A DNA stretch of 64,000 nucleotides from Strongylocentrotus purpuratus (lineage: Eukaryota; Echinodermata; Echinoidea; Camarodonta; Strongylocentrotidae): positions 1,758,001-1,822,000 of the forward strand of contig NW_022145607.1 in assembly GCF_000002235.5 (NCBI RefSeq). Reading direction: 5' to 3'. The translations under genes were made by a program, and so were the position numbers. Below are positions 9,996-22,060 of the stretch, one piece after another. How positions within the stretch are numbered: the stretch's first letter is position 1; every line of letters starts with the position of its first letter. The notes beneath the pieces are model-generated. The model saw nothing but the letters and a program-made list of their open reading frames with translations. It ran no database searches and was not told the origin of the DNA.

Positions 9996-10332
9996 TTAAG
10001 TGTACTCTTTTCTGTATAGTCAAACGAAATTGTACGATTTTACTGTACAAAGTACTACACCATTAAGAGGAAGCAGGTAGGAAAAGTTGAAGTTTCAGGA
10101 AGTTGATGCGATAAGTGAACTTTCTGTCATAATAAAAAAACGGACAAACGTTATAAGATTGATAGTACACGTAATATTCTTCATAGCCGAACTTCATCCA
10201 AATATATTGAAAAATGGCAATGGACGGCTCCTATAATGAACACAAATTTTTCACTTCTATTAGTTCTTTCAAAACTATATCTAGGGGGACTGTTTCATTG
10301 GAGATTTGTATCTTAGAGGATGATTATATTAA

Positions 10333-10400
<68 letters not shown>

Positions 10401-10443
10401 TTACTACTACTACTAAAAATAAAAATAGTAATAGTAATAATAA
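10333..10443 (+). repeat. (ACT)n trinucleotide microsatellite
   Basis: About 25 near-perfect ACT units followed by AT-rich AATAGT/AATAAT repeats. It lies in the intron between LRR exons, and the poly-Thr frame across it is not a gene. Confidence 0.9.
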
Positions 10444-10454
10444 TTGAATTTTAA

Positions 10455-10540
10455 CAGCTCGTTTTCCCGAGGATCATGGGAACCATTGGTCACCGATTAG
10501 GCATTGTTTTCTATATAGGGGTAGTACAGTGGGCCTATAA
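10455..10540. mobile_element. Half copy of the TTAA-flanked MITE
   Basis: The phrases 'aggatcatggg', 'accattggtcaccgatt', 'ttttctatata' and 'agtacagtgggcc' follow the right half of the MITE at 9,812-9,995 in order. The left half is missing, so this is a truncated relative. Confidence 0.55.
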
Positions 10541-11010
10541 ATTACGAAGAAAGAAGTGCTTTAGGTTGCTTGTCGGATAATTAAAGCCCCTCTAAAGTGT
10601 TGGGAGCGCCAAAAATTTGATGGCAAAATTTCATTTAAATTATATCATAGTGTGAAAGAGGATGCCAAAGCAAATGTGTTTGAAGTCGAGTATTGAATCT
10701 ATAAATTGTACTTGCGTTTAACATATTTCTATTCATTAATGATACATTTCTTATAACTTTGACTATCATGCAACTTATATTTGCATTTGCTAAAGGTTTA
10801 TCGCATTTGCTCGGCTCATGTCCTTTTAAAATCCTTGTTTATACCTTACAATACCCATGAGGCTAGCATAACTAAATGTTCATGATTTTTGTCGCATTTT
10901 TTCATAAAACTTAAGAACGCAATTACATGTATATGTTTACCAACAATCAAACCTACTACATTTGCTAGTGCACTTTGATTTCCTTTTCTTATGTACATGA
11001 TCACGTCCAG

Positions 11011-11384
11011 AGTTGTAACACGAGCCCCACCCTGACTGAGCTGACAGTGGAAGATGACACACTAGAAGGATGGCAGGATTGTGGTTCAGTGTTTGACAAT
11101 GTGAAGAGGGTCACTATACAGGTACGGAGCACGATCAACTGTGACGTCATCCAGAGGATCCATCTACCAGGAGCAACAGAACTCACCATTCAAGCAGATG
11201 TGTATGCACCTCAACCGGCTGGCTTCCACGAGGAGCCCACTTCACTACCCAATGCCCTACTGATGATCTCCCCTCAGCTTGTCAAGGTAACATTCAGCGA
11301 TCTGGACATTGGCAACAGTAACATGGAACTAATCTTACAAACTTTCAGATCACCTCACAACCTCAAACATCTGAAGATTATCAG
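11011..11384 (+). CDS. C-terminal LRR exon of the NLR-like gene
   Basis: A CAG acceptor ends at 11,010. The frame runs SCNTSPTLTELTVEDD, then DVIQRIHLPGATELTIQADV, LMISPQLVKVTFSDLDIGNS, and LRR-like FRSPHNLKHLKIIR. A good donor (CAG|GTGAGA) follows at 11,385. Without splicing, the codon after Arg is TGA, so the protein would end here. The base composition is higher in GC than the surroundings, as expected of coding sequence. The long open frame, acceptor, donor and LRR spacing support a real exon of the same gene as the 9.58 kb exon. The phase after this exon is 2. Confidence 0.6.
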
Positions 11385-11437
11385 GTGAGACATTATGTCA
11401 TTTGTTAAAAGAGTACTTTGATATGTTTCATTTCTTT

Positions 11438-11447
<10 letters not shown>

Positions 11448-11473
<26 letters not shown>

Positions 11474-11522
11474 GTTCTCTCTCTCCCTCTCTCTTTCTGT
11501 CTCTCTCTCTCGTTCTCTCTCC
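11448..11522 (+). repeat. Poly-C and (TC)n microsatellite
   Basis: A C run followed by interrupted TC dinucleotides just downstream of the LRR exon. Confidence 0.9.
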
Positions 11523-11801
11523 AATCCTTTTTCCTATCCATAATACACTTAGCCCCCCCCCCCTCCGAAAAAAAGTGTACACTGTTTATATTAAGAATTT
11601 TCATATTAAATGATTAAATAGTACTTATCTTTCATATCTCAAAATAAACATAAATTATTCCCTTTTCAGATGATTTGCAATTGGTTTCATACCATTCGCC
11701 CATGAGTGAGAATAGTCGTTTAACAATAGTCTATCACGAGAGAAATCGTAAATTGGGGCATTTGGTCTTTTAAATTGTTGATGAGCATTTCCATCTTGTA
11801 G

Positions 11802-11983
11802 AATCAAATTAAAACAATACGAAAAACCACGAGGAGCACGAAAGGAGAAATGCTGTATTCCGTCTATTTTGATACTGGTAGATTCATAAGATGCGGGTCA
11901 GATGAGGGCGTGGATGATGTCATACTTGCTTGCAATAAAGATCAGGTCATGGAGGTGGAGGTGGAGCGTGGCAAACCGCGTCG
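11802..11983 (+). CDS. Candidate downstream exon, unrecognised
   Basis: A TAG acceptor (11,799-11,801) and a strong donor (G|GTAAGT at 11,984) bound 182 bp. One frame is open throughout and reads NQIKTIRKTTRSTKGEM, then GSDEGVDDVILACNKDQVME and VEVERGKPRR. However, the phase-2 donor of the 11,011-11,384 exon would select a different frame, one that stops after 29 codons at 11,886. The open frame and splice signals suggest an exon, but the phase conflict means it may belong to another transcript or be chance. No domain recognised. Confidence 0.3.
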
Positions 11984-12024
11984 GTAAGTCCTTCAGACTC
12001 TTACTTCCAGGCTTGCAGTGCTCT

Positions 12025-12200
12025 TTAAGGTTCTACATGTCCCATTTGTAGGTCAAACAAATGAAAAGGTTGAATTTCAACAGCATTTAAAAAACAATAC
12101 TTATTAAAGACTTCCCTCAAAAAGAAAAGGTTTGAAAATGGCTTTTGGTGGTAAAATAACGACTATAGTCTCGCATCAATTGGTGCAAAATGTATCAAAA
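12025..12200 (+). repeat. Family S dispersed repeat, partial copy
   Basis: The phrase 'atgtcccatttgtaggtcaaa' and the following 'caaatgaaaaggtt' match the copy starting at 63,128 and, inverted, the region near 26,230-26,310. Only the first part of the repeat is present. Confidence 0.6.
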
Positions 12201-12612
12201 AGTTGACAAATGGCGTGCATGTAAATTAATATTCCTTTGGAAATGTGTAATCATGAATGTCCAAGGGTGCCTATTGCATAATAGGCTTAGGTTACTGGAT
12301 TAGCGAAGTGATAAACTAAAGTTATTTATACTATTTTTTATATTACATGTTGGCTTATTTCTTTACATTATTCGCTCATGTTTGTATCAACACGTTTTCT
12401 ACGTATTCATTAACTGATTAACAGATTGTGCCCGTTTTCATGTTGTAAAAGAAAATAAGTTCAATTTAATTCAAATTAAATTAGTAAAGATGGTTCTGTT
12501 TGACGTAAAGCTGGGTGATATTCAATCTCTCTTCTTTGCCCTCCGTTTACTGCTCTATGTGATTATGTTGTAATGTAGCGCTGTTTGTATGTTGATGCAC
12601 ACATTTACACTT
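12201..12612. other. No gene seen
   Basis: AT-rich DNA; near 12,455 there is a 'caatttaattcaaatt' motif like a LINE 3' tail, but no coding match. Confidence 0.35.
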
Positions 12613-12625
12613 CTCTCTCACTCTC

Positions 12626-12656
<31 letters not shown>

Positions 12657-12675
12657 CCCCTCTCTCTCTCTCTCT

Positions 12676-12712
<37 letters not shown>

Positions 12713-12722
12713 CTCTCTCTAT
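12613..12722 (+). repeat. (TC)n microsatellite
   Basis: About 110 bp of nearly pure TC dinucleotides with short C interruptions; mirror-symmetric polypyrimidine DNA. Confidence 0.95.
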
Positions 12723-13320
12723 CCCCATCACTATAGTCTTTTATTTGATTAATCGTAGAGATGGCACCACACTCGATCTGACGAATCAGACGGAGCAGAC
12801 AATCTTTGCACACAAACAGGAAATATGGGCTGAAATGAAAAGTGCCTCAATCATCATCCCTTTTCTTTTACCATTGTCATGCAATCGATTTCAGTATTCA
12901 TCCACTGAATCACGTTGACATTAATATGATTTAGACGGATGTGCAATATATGCTTTACATCGGTATTGCAGCTCTTGTGATTGTGATTTTGAATTCCCTT
13001 CATAATGTTACTCTTACTGTTCTTGCATTTAATATACTTTAAAGGGTGTTAAGTGGATTTACACGCTGAAAATCTCAAACCTTGTAAAAGGACCAAAATG
13101 TTGTAAAATATCATGATTGAAATTTTATTAAATGTACGATGGAAAAATATTCATTATTAGAAAAGTAAATAAGTAATAATTCTATTCGAATTTGAATTGT
13201 GCAACTAGCAGTGCTTTACACACCACATTTGCTATGTAGAGAATGTACACGATATTGTATGTTCCTAGAGTATATAATAATAATAATAATAATAATTATC
13301 TTTTAAAGTCCACTCCAAAT
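12723..13320. other. No confirmed gene; one short open frame
   Basis: After a possible TAG acceptor near 12,755, a + strand frame reads GTTLDLTNQTEQTIFAHKQE and stops at 12,917. It could be a small 3' exon of the LRR gene but shows no recognisable motif. The remainder is AT-rich, with (AAT)n at 13,276-13,297. Confidence 0.25.
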
Positions 13321-13329
13321 TTTATTAAG

Positions 13330-13548
13330 TTAAACCAAAAATGGAAATTCTTTTTGCCCAATTGATCGTGAGCCCGGCAGCCACTAAGCAGCGCCAGATC
13401 GACGTTGCTCTATCCCTTATTGTTATACGCCAAACAAGGTAGCAGCAACTCCCGTCTGTTAACGTCTTTTGGTATGACGCGGCCGGGGTTCGAACCCACA
13501 ACCTCCCGCGTCAGCGATTGGAGGAGGCATTGACGCAACATAAGAGAG
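13330..13548 (-). mobile_element. tRNA-derived SINE
   Basis: On the minus strand a tRNA-like head includes the polymerase III B box GGGTTCGAACCCC (13,487-13,499). It is followed by 'gccgcgtcataccaaaagac' and 'gggagttgctgctaccttg', the body motifs of a widespread invertebrate SINE. The A box side near 13,540 is degenerate. SINEs of this kind are transcribed by polymerase III and moved by LINE machinery. Confidence 0.65.
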
Positions 13549-15190
13549 TAATATCGTACCGAAAAGTGAGTGCAAATCAAACAGTGCAAACCTCCCTTCG
13601 AATTAAGAGTGTTATATCCTAACTGAATCACCTAGCTCGGTTAAAGCAAGGAAATAAAGCAATCTAAACGCAACCTCGTGTGCAACAGGCATTGTCAAAA
13701 TGATTTCTGTGCCATTAAAATCAATTGTCTTTTATGATTTATCTATTAGTCATCTATTACTTCTCAGAACCTATAAATGAGAGACTATAAACACGGCAAA
13801 CATGAACAAGTGAGATTAATTTGTTAAAATAAAATAAAATATATAAATACAGAATATGCAAACGGTAATGCAAAAATAAAAAATAACATGAATATACATA
13901 CAAAGAACAAAAAGTATAAACGAACCAACTATATAAACGAACCAACAAAAAGTAAAAACAAAAATGATGACCGTTTCTATTTTACCCTTTTCTGAGCCAC
14001 GTAATCATAATTTATTAATACCCCATCATCTATCAAAAACACACTATTGGACAAGGTCATGAAATTTGCTAACTTGCAGGCTTATTTTCTGTGTGCATGA
14101 CTACTTAAACCAAAAATATAGATTGATTTTCTCAAAATGGAATGTAAACATAGAAACGATTTTATTATTGATATGCTTATATTGACGATGTAAGCATGTG
14201 ATTTCCTACAAGCGAAAGAGTTATAGGCAAAACCGTTTGAAGTTGTATCCACAGATAGGAAATGAAGGAATGTATTTATTCGTATATTAAGGCCTGTATC
14301 GACCTTCCAAAAAGGCCAAATGAAGACCACTTTTTATTTCACAAATAAAATACTGTATAGTTGTTCTATCCAATATATCTTGTGTATGAACTGTTGCATG
14401 TATCATATTAAAGGTTCTTATGATTAATGATTTTATAAGTATTGCATTCGGTATCAGCAAAATATCGTTGTAACGCCAAATATTGTTTACTGAAATTTGA
14501 GTATTTTGTTTATATTGATTAGATTATAAATAATTGCATATACATCGTTAATTTACAATGTAGGTCTATTTTGTTGCACGCATGACTAACTATATATATT
14601 AGAAACCATTTTCTTGAATTTAACCGTGATGTAACATGAAGTGAAAAGAATGTTTGCATGTCAATTTGAACGTAAATAATATAATGTGCCTTAAATTTGT
14701 CTACTTTATGTATCTATCTTTTCGTTTATTGCGTATGTTCCAATTTATATAAAGTTTGGTGTATTTTTATGAGCATGGCTATATTTGTTGTTGTAATTAG
14801 TTTTCGGAATACAATTATTCTGCATTACCATGTACAGCGGCAAAGGGATTTAACCGGCAATATAATGCGTTGTATAAATGTATCCTTATTGTTATGTTGT
14901 TTAATGAAACCCCTACTGATCCGAGAATTAGATTATTTTGAACTTTGTATTAGGCAGACGTTCGTCCACATTATTGAAATAAAATTAATTCTGTTTAAAA
15001 ACTGTTTAATTCAATAAATGTTACTCCAGTCTCTAATTCAGATATATAGGCCTATAACCCCCTTCTCTATAGCTATCTCTCTTTCTCTCTCCTCATTGTC
15101 GAGTTTTAACAATCAGTTGGATCAGCGCAATTAACGTTCTTTTTTTTAATTTACGGAATTTCCTTGCTTCTTTTTCCATCATCATCATAG
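13549..15190. other. No gene seen
   Basis: AT-rich, with only short frames of hydrophobic low-complexity composition and no recognised domain, repeat or RNA. Confidence 0.4.
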
Positions 15191-15194
15191 AGGT

Positions 15195-15480
15195 GTCGTA
15201 GTCGAGTGGTTTCATCACTTGACTGGAAATACAAACATCTTGTGTTCGAGGCCCTGCACGACACTAATATCAATGAGCAAGGCATTTAATCTACATTACT
15301 CCTCCCAACCTAGGTGTTTTAAAATAGGTACCCGGTGAGGATGCGATAGTCAATGTGACTGGAATAGCACATATGCATTCACGTGGACAGTCGTCGTGCC
15401 AACTCGTGTTATAATTATGTTCTCTAGCTCGTGCGATATACCCTGTATCCCATTGACTGTAGGCCACTGTATTATTCGTT
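15195..15480 (+). mobile_element. tRNA-Ser-like SINE
   Basis: Bases 15,195-15,263 resemble a tRNA. GTCGT at the 5' end can pair with ACGAC at 15,258-15,262. An A-box-like AGTCGAGTGG, a GGAAA anticodon-loop region and a B-box-like TGTTCGAGGCC follow. Downstream, 'gagcaaggcatttaatc', 'acctaggtgttttaaaatag' and 'gtacccggt' are the body of a known deuterostome-type tRNA SINE. The missing conserved T in the loop and the body sequence argue for a SINE, not a working tRNA gene. Confidence 0.65.
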
Positions 15481-18400
15481 ATCCCCATCGATCTTAAATC
15501 GATGGTTGTGGTATAGGCCTACATGTAACCTCTACAAGTTTTGTTTGCACATCTGATTTACGGCCTTTAACAGCTCACATTGAATAACGATAATAGTTGT
15601 ATAAACATGTACAATGGCAATATTAAATTGCCCGTATGAATTAAGTTCATATTTGTATATAAGTCTTGTACGTACAACTGGCATTGTAATCTAATGCGAA
15701 AACTGATATTCCGTCTTCTATAATGTTGTATGTTTTGCAGTTTAGCTTTGTTTGAATGGAATATGCGAATATCAACCATTTCGAAAACCATCACATATCC
15801 TGTCTATATATATATATTATATTTAAAAAGGCCCTTTTCATGAACTTACTATGTCAGCACTTACTATGTCAGTTTTACCTTCTTTTCCTTCTACTTTCCC
15901 GGTTCTTTCTTTTTATAATTTTTTTTTAAAATCGTCTTCTGTTGCACTTTCATGTCAATATACGAATGTGTTAACTAATTTGAAAGTGGGAATTTATAAT
16001 CTTTTTGTGTATTACCTTTATCATTTCATGATATTCTCTCTTTCTTCTTACAATCATCCCTATTCATCTTTTATTTCGCATCAGCTCTCTTTCCTTTTCT
16101 CTCTATATCCTTCCCCTTCTGCTGACTCTTTTCCTTCTCTCCCCACCTCGATCTATTGTCCTTCTACCTTTATCACCCTCTTTCCAATTGCCCCCTTTCT
16201 TAGTGCTCATGCTATGGTTAATTTTACATTTTAATGTCAACGTCTACATATATTTATCACGTATGTATTCCGATTATTACTGTTTTTGTTGTTTACATTA
16301 TGTATTTTATATTCCTTGTAAAAAGATACCATGTTACATTTTTATGTTGTTACCTTGGAAAAATACAAATTGAATTAAATTGAATCGAATTAAAATTGAT
16401 TGAATAGACACTGCATTTATATTAAAGTAAACATGTGATGGTAATTATCAATGTGACGATATGTAAAATTGATGAAGGATTTGATTTCTAGCATTCGTTT
16501 TTGTATTACATAGTAAACCTCTTCTGATTTACATATATTTCTATATATTTACCAAGTATTGCTAATAAGATAACTGTATAAGTGTTATCATGAATGAATC
16601 CATTGACTCATATTGTAAGATATAATGCTTTGAGTTTTAATGATATTTCTGTTTAATATCTTGAAAGCGTTTAACAGAAATGTAGGGCAGTTGTTTTCAT
16701 TATATAATGGAGGTGAACATATACTGATTACTGTCACAGTGTCATACTCAAGTATGGTAGCTGTAAAAAGTATTAACCATCATATACACTACACTGATAT
16801 TCAATGGAAAATAAGATTCAAGGGTTGCTTGCATCTATCCTGTGCATTGTCTTTCACAATCATAGTAAATAATGTGCGTTGTGTCAAGATTTGGTTACAA
16901 CTTATTATGACATATTATGACAGAATGGGCACTTTTCATGTATATGAACAGTACAATAAAATCTGAATCTGAAACAAGTCGATAGTTTTGTTCTTTTATT
17001 TGCAAAGAGTGTCTTGTATATTTTGTATACGTATGTATATGAAAAGGGGGATTCCGAATGCTGCATTTAACGAAATAGGATTAAACAAATGTATTACTTA
17101 ATAGTAGAAAGAAATTGCAGATGAGAAAGATTTATGATTATGACGATGATGATTAATGTTATTATTATCATTATTATTATCATTACAATATTGATCTATT
17201 CAGCATAAAACAAAATCAAGAAAAAGTGAACAGCGGAGCCAACCAAATTAAAAAAAACTCACATGGATGCCGGGAAAGGAAAACGAGTAATAATAACTAT
17301 AACCTGTCGTCTTTTCTAGATTCAACAGACAATTAGTTGTAAGCATAATTTAAACAGCTGAAAACATTGGTGTTATTCCTTAAAATTGGAAAAGAAAGGA
17401 GTGAGCCAACTATAATTGTGTTCATGCATAGGCCTATAGATCTAGATAATATAAAAGAAGTGAATACATGTACATGTTGCTCAAGCAGGACATTGAACAT
17501 AAATATGGATGTGAAGAGGGCGCTGTGCAAGTGCGTAGAAAATTAAACATTGAGAATGGCCACATTTTATGGGTTTGACTTGGAATCAAAGGAAATCCCA
17601 TCGTATGATATGAGGTCATTAACAATGCATTCGAATTTTAAAAAATTGGGAGTGGCTGATAATATGGAGCTGACTTGGGAGAAAATAAAAATAACAATAT
17701 AATAATGGGTTTGTTTTTATTCAGTACCAATTAAGAATAACATCAAGGGATCATAAATTGCAAAATATGAAAAACATAAATACATGTCATTCTCTTGCAT
17801 AGCCGAATTAGTATCGGGTCTTTGGATTTAACTTACATTAATACATTGGACTTGAAGTTTTGAGAGCCAGGTACTAAGAGATGAAGACACAACATTAGTC
17901 TACTCTTCAGATCAAAGGGAGAGTATCACAACAGCGGAAAGATGTGTGGATGGTAGAGCTATGGAGCCTTTGGGTGCGAGATTTTACATTTAGATAATTG
18001 AATTAAACGATTTCAGAATATCATTGTTTAATATGAATTGCAGACCGAGTTGCTTCGCAATTCATGAGGCGTTCAAGACTAGAACAAAATTAATGAAAAT
18101 ATAGTGTCGCCTATAGAATAAATAAAGTGTACCAGTTTAAGTTTGGGAGGCGTACATAATATTCCTCATTTTAAGTTGTGGAAGAGGAATACACAGGAAA
18201 GGAAATTTCATAGCAAGAAAACAGTTTAAATCAGTAATGATATAGCGATATTCCTACTCTATACAATCTGATCGAATGTCATAATATATATATATATATA
18301 TTTCCTTCATATTCATCTATACATCTACTGCGTATTAGAATTTAAAACGAAGACGCCCCCTTTCCAATAAAAGAAGGGAAAAAGGAGGAGTTCAATTTGT

Positions 18401-18624
18401 TTACAAAAGAATCGAGAAGTTGTGCCAAATAACATCACTCACCGTGACCGACTCTTCAATAGGAGTAGCTCCATATCAATAGAGATGTTTATAGATTCCT
18501 AACTTCGATATTCTTTGTCCGCATTTTATCGGTTTTTCCCCGAGTTCCCCGTTTTCTCTTTCTTTTTTCTGTTCCCCAGCTCACTTGAGGCCTATTTCCC
18601 GTCATGATGTATACGCATTATCCC

Positions 18625-18667
<43 letters not shown>

Positions 18668-19015
18668 GCGTATTAGAGAGCTAAAAAGTGAGGGGAAGAG
18701 AGAGAGAGAGAGAGAGAGAGAGTCGAATACTGCAACAATGAACCAATTTAGGCCATCTAATGTATTTCAGTTCATTGGAAATGAACAGCAGAACCCCTAT
18801 CACTTATTTCACTTTTAAGTTCATTGCCATCTATATTATGGACGAAATTTTCCATGTGATATATGTTGTTATGCCTTGTAAACCTTTGGCAAGTCTTTAA
18901 GTCATTTTCTAGTTTATGCACGCATGGTATCAGTGAATATGTGATTAACGTGATTGTTGATGAACTGCAAAAGGTACGGTCAGCAAAGTTTCGCTATTTT
19001 GATTAAGGCAAATAT
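15481..19015. other. No gene seen; scattered LINE-tail-like motifs and microsatellites
   Basis: Long AT-rich stretch. 'attgaattaaattgaatcg' near 16,370 and 'aataaaatctgaatctgaa' near 16,960 resemble CR1/Jockey 3' tails on the + strand, but no coding portion was recognised before them. TA repeats occur at 18,283-18,302 and GA repeats at 18,631-18,664 and 18,697-18,723. Open frames here are short and lack motifs. Confidence 0.35.
18631..18723 (+). repeat. (GA)n microsatellites
   Basis: Two GA dinucleotide tracts separated by about 30 bp of unique sequence. Confidence 0.95.
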
Positions 19016-19019
19016 TGGC

Positions 19020-19415
19020 AAAAGTTGTTCGGTACCAATGATTAGGTTGTACTTATTAACAGTCCGTCTAAATCGGTTGGAGTAAGTAAGATTAGGTAGC
19101 TGTTTACACTGAATTCACATCTCCATTAAACAATAATAAACTTTTGATCTGCTAGTCAGTATAGCTCTTTATCCATCAGCAAATCGAAGAGAACTATATG
19201 AGAAACCTATATTAACATGAAAAGCTTATACTAACAGCTTTACGATGGGGCGGGGACAGGGTGTGGTGGTTGCAGCTCTCCCGTCCCCGCCCTAAAATTT
19301 GAAATATTCCTATCAATATTATATCAACTTATTTCCAGGCAGCGAGATCGATGCGCGAGTTTGCAAGTCTGTATCCTATCACAGATGATTAAATAAAAGT
19401 CTTACCACATCAAGA
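19020..19415 (+). repeat. Family R composite repeat, copy 1, left segment
   Basis: It matches 30,016-30,360 along its length (shared 'attaggttgta', 'cacatctccattaaaca', 'ggtggttgcagctc', 'gcagcgagatcgatgc'). Its right end ('gtttgcaagtctgtatc', then 'cagatgattaaata') matches 38,872-38,945 and 43,168-43,235. No coding sequence recognised. Confidence 0.75.
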
Positions 19416-19464
19416 TGTTTTTTCGGCTCGACCGCAATATTTCATAACCTGGAACATTTGATAT

Positions 19465-19585
19465 TCAGGCAAAGGGTGTAAGCCCCTCGCAAAACATGTG
19501 CCTGTAAACCTGTATGATTCTGGGAAAGTATATATAATATTATTCCGTAAGTTTCCCAGTTCACAGGCACAAACCCTTGTTGTTG
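19465..19585. mobile_element. Short inverted-repeat (MITE-like) element
   Basis: 'gcctgtaaacctgtatgatt' followed by 'ctgggaaa' at 19,502-19,527 is matched in inverted form by 'tttcccagttcacaggc' and 'acaaacccttg' at 19,551-19,580. This forms a hairpin of about 120 bp inside the sequence that separates the two parts of family R copy 1. Confidence 0.5.
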
Positions 19586-19987
19586 TACGTAACAGTGACT
19601 GCGAAATGACTACAATAATTATGTACTTTACTTAAGCTGTTGTTTTATACAGGTAGAGACCGACACATCTATGCTCTGCTCAAGGCTTTAGGATTGCGGC
19701 AGAGTGTCACATTGGAGTCTGTGCTTGAATACTATACATTATGTTACAGACCTCACCCATCGAAATCCAAGTTTGAGTTCGTTGACCTCACCACAGTTGA
19801 AGTTGGCAGTCGAGGTCCATGATAGGACCAACAAATATTGGCATTTACCTCATTATTCTTCACTCATGATAATTGGGACGGCAACTTACCAATAACTGGG
19901 ATCAGATTCCCAAATCCTGGCGTTGCCCCTCCCCCTTTTTGCTTTTTCTCTTTCCCCCGCTCTCCCCCGCTCTCCCCCGCTCTCCCC

Positions 19988-20028
<41 letters not shown>

Positions 20029-20110
20029 GCTCCTTTTCTCTGTCTCTGTTAAGCTCCCCAATCTATAGTACTCTCCCAGATAGCTAGCGCGGGCCAAATA
20101 TATGATTTGC
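19586..20110 (+). other. Unrecognised insert in family R with a (TC)n tract
   Basis: A short open frame at 19,640-19,822 (HIYALLKALGLRQSVTLESV, then KSKFEFVDLTTVEVGSRGP) follows a TACAG acceptor-like site but matches no family I know. A repeated 'gctctccccc' unit and a TC microsatellite lie at 19,955-20,030. Other family R copies lack this segment, so it is inserted DNA. Confidence 0.3.
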
Positions 20111-20129
20111 ATCACAAATGTTTTTTTTC

Positions 20130-20920
20130 CGAATGACTAAGCAATAAATATGTATTGAAATATATGCTACATGGCTATGACGATGACTTTGCAAAGCATT
20201 TCATGTGATAAGTTTCGTTTTTGGGTGCGCCAAGAGATAATACGCAACACACATACACACTCTACACCACTTGTACCAGGGAGATCTAAGCAGGCTAAGT
20301 GATTGTATCTTGGGTTATAGATGGGACTCGGATTATGGATAATAACATATTTCTGCAAACGGAATCTGTATTGAGAATAATTTCTGGGGCGAATATGCAT
20401 TGCGTGTATCGACATATAGTGCCAATAGTTGATTTGCCACTATAAGAACATCACCCCTCCTGTTTCTGATCGTGCGCAAGCCAATAGTTTCAACCTCATT
20501 TTGTTTCTTCAACACACGTTCAAGAACTAACCTTTCAAGTGAGTTGTTACCTGTTACTTTGACTGAAATTTGAACAAGATACACGTGAACCTTGGTAGCT
20601 GGGATACATTCAGTTAACACGGTCAACACTGCTGATGAGGGGAAATATTGACATAGCAGATAATTAAGCAAACAGTAAGCTTACATGTTAAAATTCTCAT
20701 GATAATATTAAACATAGCGATGACTCTTTTACAAATTATTCTAAGTGTTAATTGTAGTTTTCATTATTTCGGATTTGAAATATATTTTTTCGCTATCAAA
20801 GATGCTCAAGTAAATTAAAGTAGATGATTCGATATAAAATGTTAAAAAGATAATGAGTCAATCTATGTATAAACAAGAAGAAACTAAATAAAGATTCAAT
20901 AACAACCAAACTTGGTATTG
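20130..20920 (+). repeat. Family R composite repeat, copy 1, right segment
   Basis: It matches 38,985-39,860, 43,865-44,126 and 51,680-51,840 plus 52,720-52,910. Shared phrases include 'catgggactcgga', 'ataacatatttctgcaaacg', 'gttacctgttactttgactg' and 'acacgtgaaccttggtagct'. On the minus strand this copy has a 112-codon open frame (20,671-20,333) with VHVYLVQISVKVTGNNSLER and LKKQNEVETIGLRTIRNRRG. It is disrupted in the other copies and unrecognised. Confidence 0.75.
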
Positions 20921-20929
20921 TAAATATTC

Positions 20930-21960
20930 TGAGATTTTCTTCAGCAAAGTTCTTGGGTGTATTATTGATGTTGACCTATCTTGGTCTAATCATATTGGTG
21001 ACATCTGCAATAATTTTCTAAAAGTATTGGTGTCATGTTCAGATTGAAATCTCTCCCTAAAAGTATTCTCAAAATGATATACTATGCAATTGTGTACCCT
21101 TACTTTATGCTGTATTGTCTGGGGCAATGCTGCTTTAATTCATCAAGATAGATTGTTTAAATTACAAAAACGTGCAATAAGAATTATTAGTAATCATTCT
21201 TCTTTTCTTGCCCATACCAATCCAATATTCTACGTATTAAACATTTATTAATATAGGGATGTATATTTATTACAAGCAGGTGTTTTTTTAAATGTCATTA
21301 CAATCTGCTTCCTGATTTAATTAATTTCCAAATTGTTTATACTAAACTGCAATATTTAACATTAAATATTACTTTAATGTTAAGTATATTGAATATTAAT
21401 TTATTAAAGTTATTTGTATGCGCCTTGAGCATCTCTAGAGATGTATATTTTGCGCTTTACAAATATTGTTATTATTATTATTATTATTATATTTATAATT
21501 ATAATACTAGAAATGCTCAAAATTTTCATTTGCTATTGACTCGTACAGTACTAAACCAAAACACAATATATTTTCCGAAGGACCGTTTCTGTGGAACACT
21601 TTAACTCAATACATACATAATTCTGCTAGTGTAAATGTATTTAAAAGTAGGTATACATTTCTTTTGGTTAATTGATCATTTGAATTCTAGACATATTTTA
21701 TTTGTCTGTATGTGTGTTGTCTTGATTTGTGTATTGTATAATGTTTATTAACGGATATGTTTTATATTTTTTATTATAAAAAATGGTCAACCTTTATATA
21801 AGGATTATGTTTCTTTCAGGTTGAAATCTATTCAGTTTTGTTTATGTCCTTGTCCAATATGTTCTTAAATAGTGCATTTTATGATATATAGGTGATTGTT
21901 ATATGTAATGTTGTCTTTTTAACTGAATGAAATAAAATTGAATTGAAATTGAATCGAATA
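20930..21960 (+). pseudogene. LINE RT C-terminal fragment (CR1/Jockey group), inserted in family R
   Basis: Translation with several frame changes gives FLGCIIDVDLSWSNHIGDI, then YYAIVYPYFMLYC and IVWGNAALIHQDRLFKLQKR, AIRIIS and LAHTNPIFYVLNI. A later segment (21,570-21,660) reads FLWNTLTQYIHNSASVNVFK. These are the thumb and C-terminal blocks. The 3' end is an 'aattgaattgaaattgaatcg' tail near 21,930-21,955. At 21,417-21,495 there is an L2-like 3' tail ('cgccttgagcatctct', then 'gcgctttacaaat' and (TTA)n), which looks like a further nested insertion. Family R resumes at 21,961. Confidence 0.7.
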
Positions 21961-22060
21961 CCTGGAAATAGATTACATATTATAAAAGTCCGTTTGAACC
22001 TACCTACACAGAATGAATGCGATGTTACTTAAGATACCATGATTAATATTTGCAGGCAGC
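21961..22060 (+). repeat. Family R repeat, copy 1, terminal segment
   Basis: 'gcgatgttacttaag' followed by 'accatgattaata' matches 40,860-40,892, and the preceding 'agtccgtttgaac' region matches 40,830-40,850. This shows the LINE fragment interrupts a family R copy. Confidence 0.6.

Noticed and set aside
10214..10447. Frame with a long poly-Thr tract
   Set aside because: It is a read-through of an ACT microsatellite inside an intron.
12547..12918. Arg/Glu-rich and Ser/Leu-rich frames
   Set aside because: Both strands of one TC microsatellite.
14697..15017. 106-codon hydrophobic frame
   Set aside because: AT-rich, no motif, no splice or start context; long stretches without stops are expected occasionally at this length.
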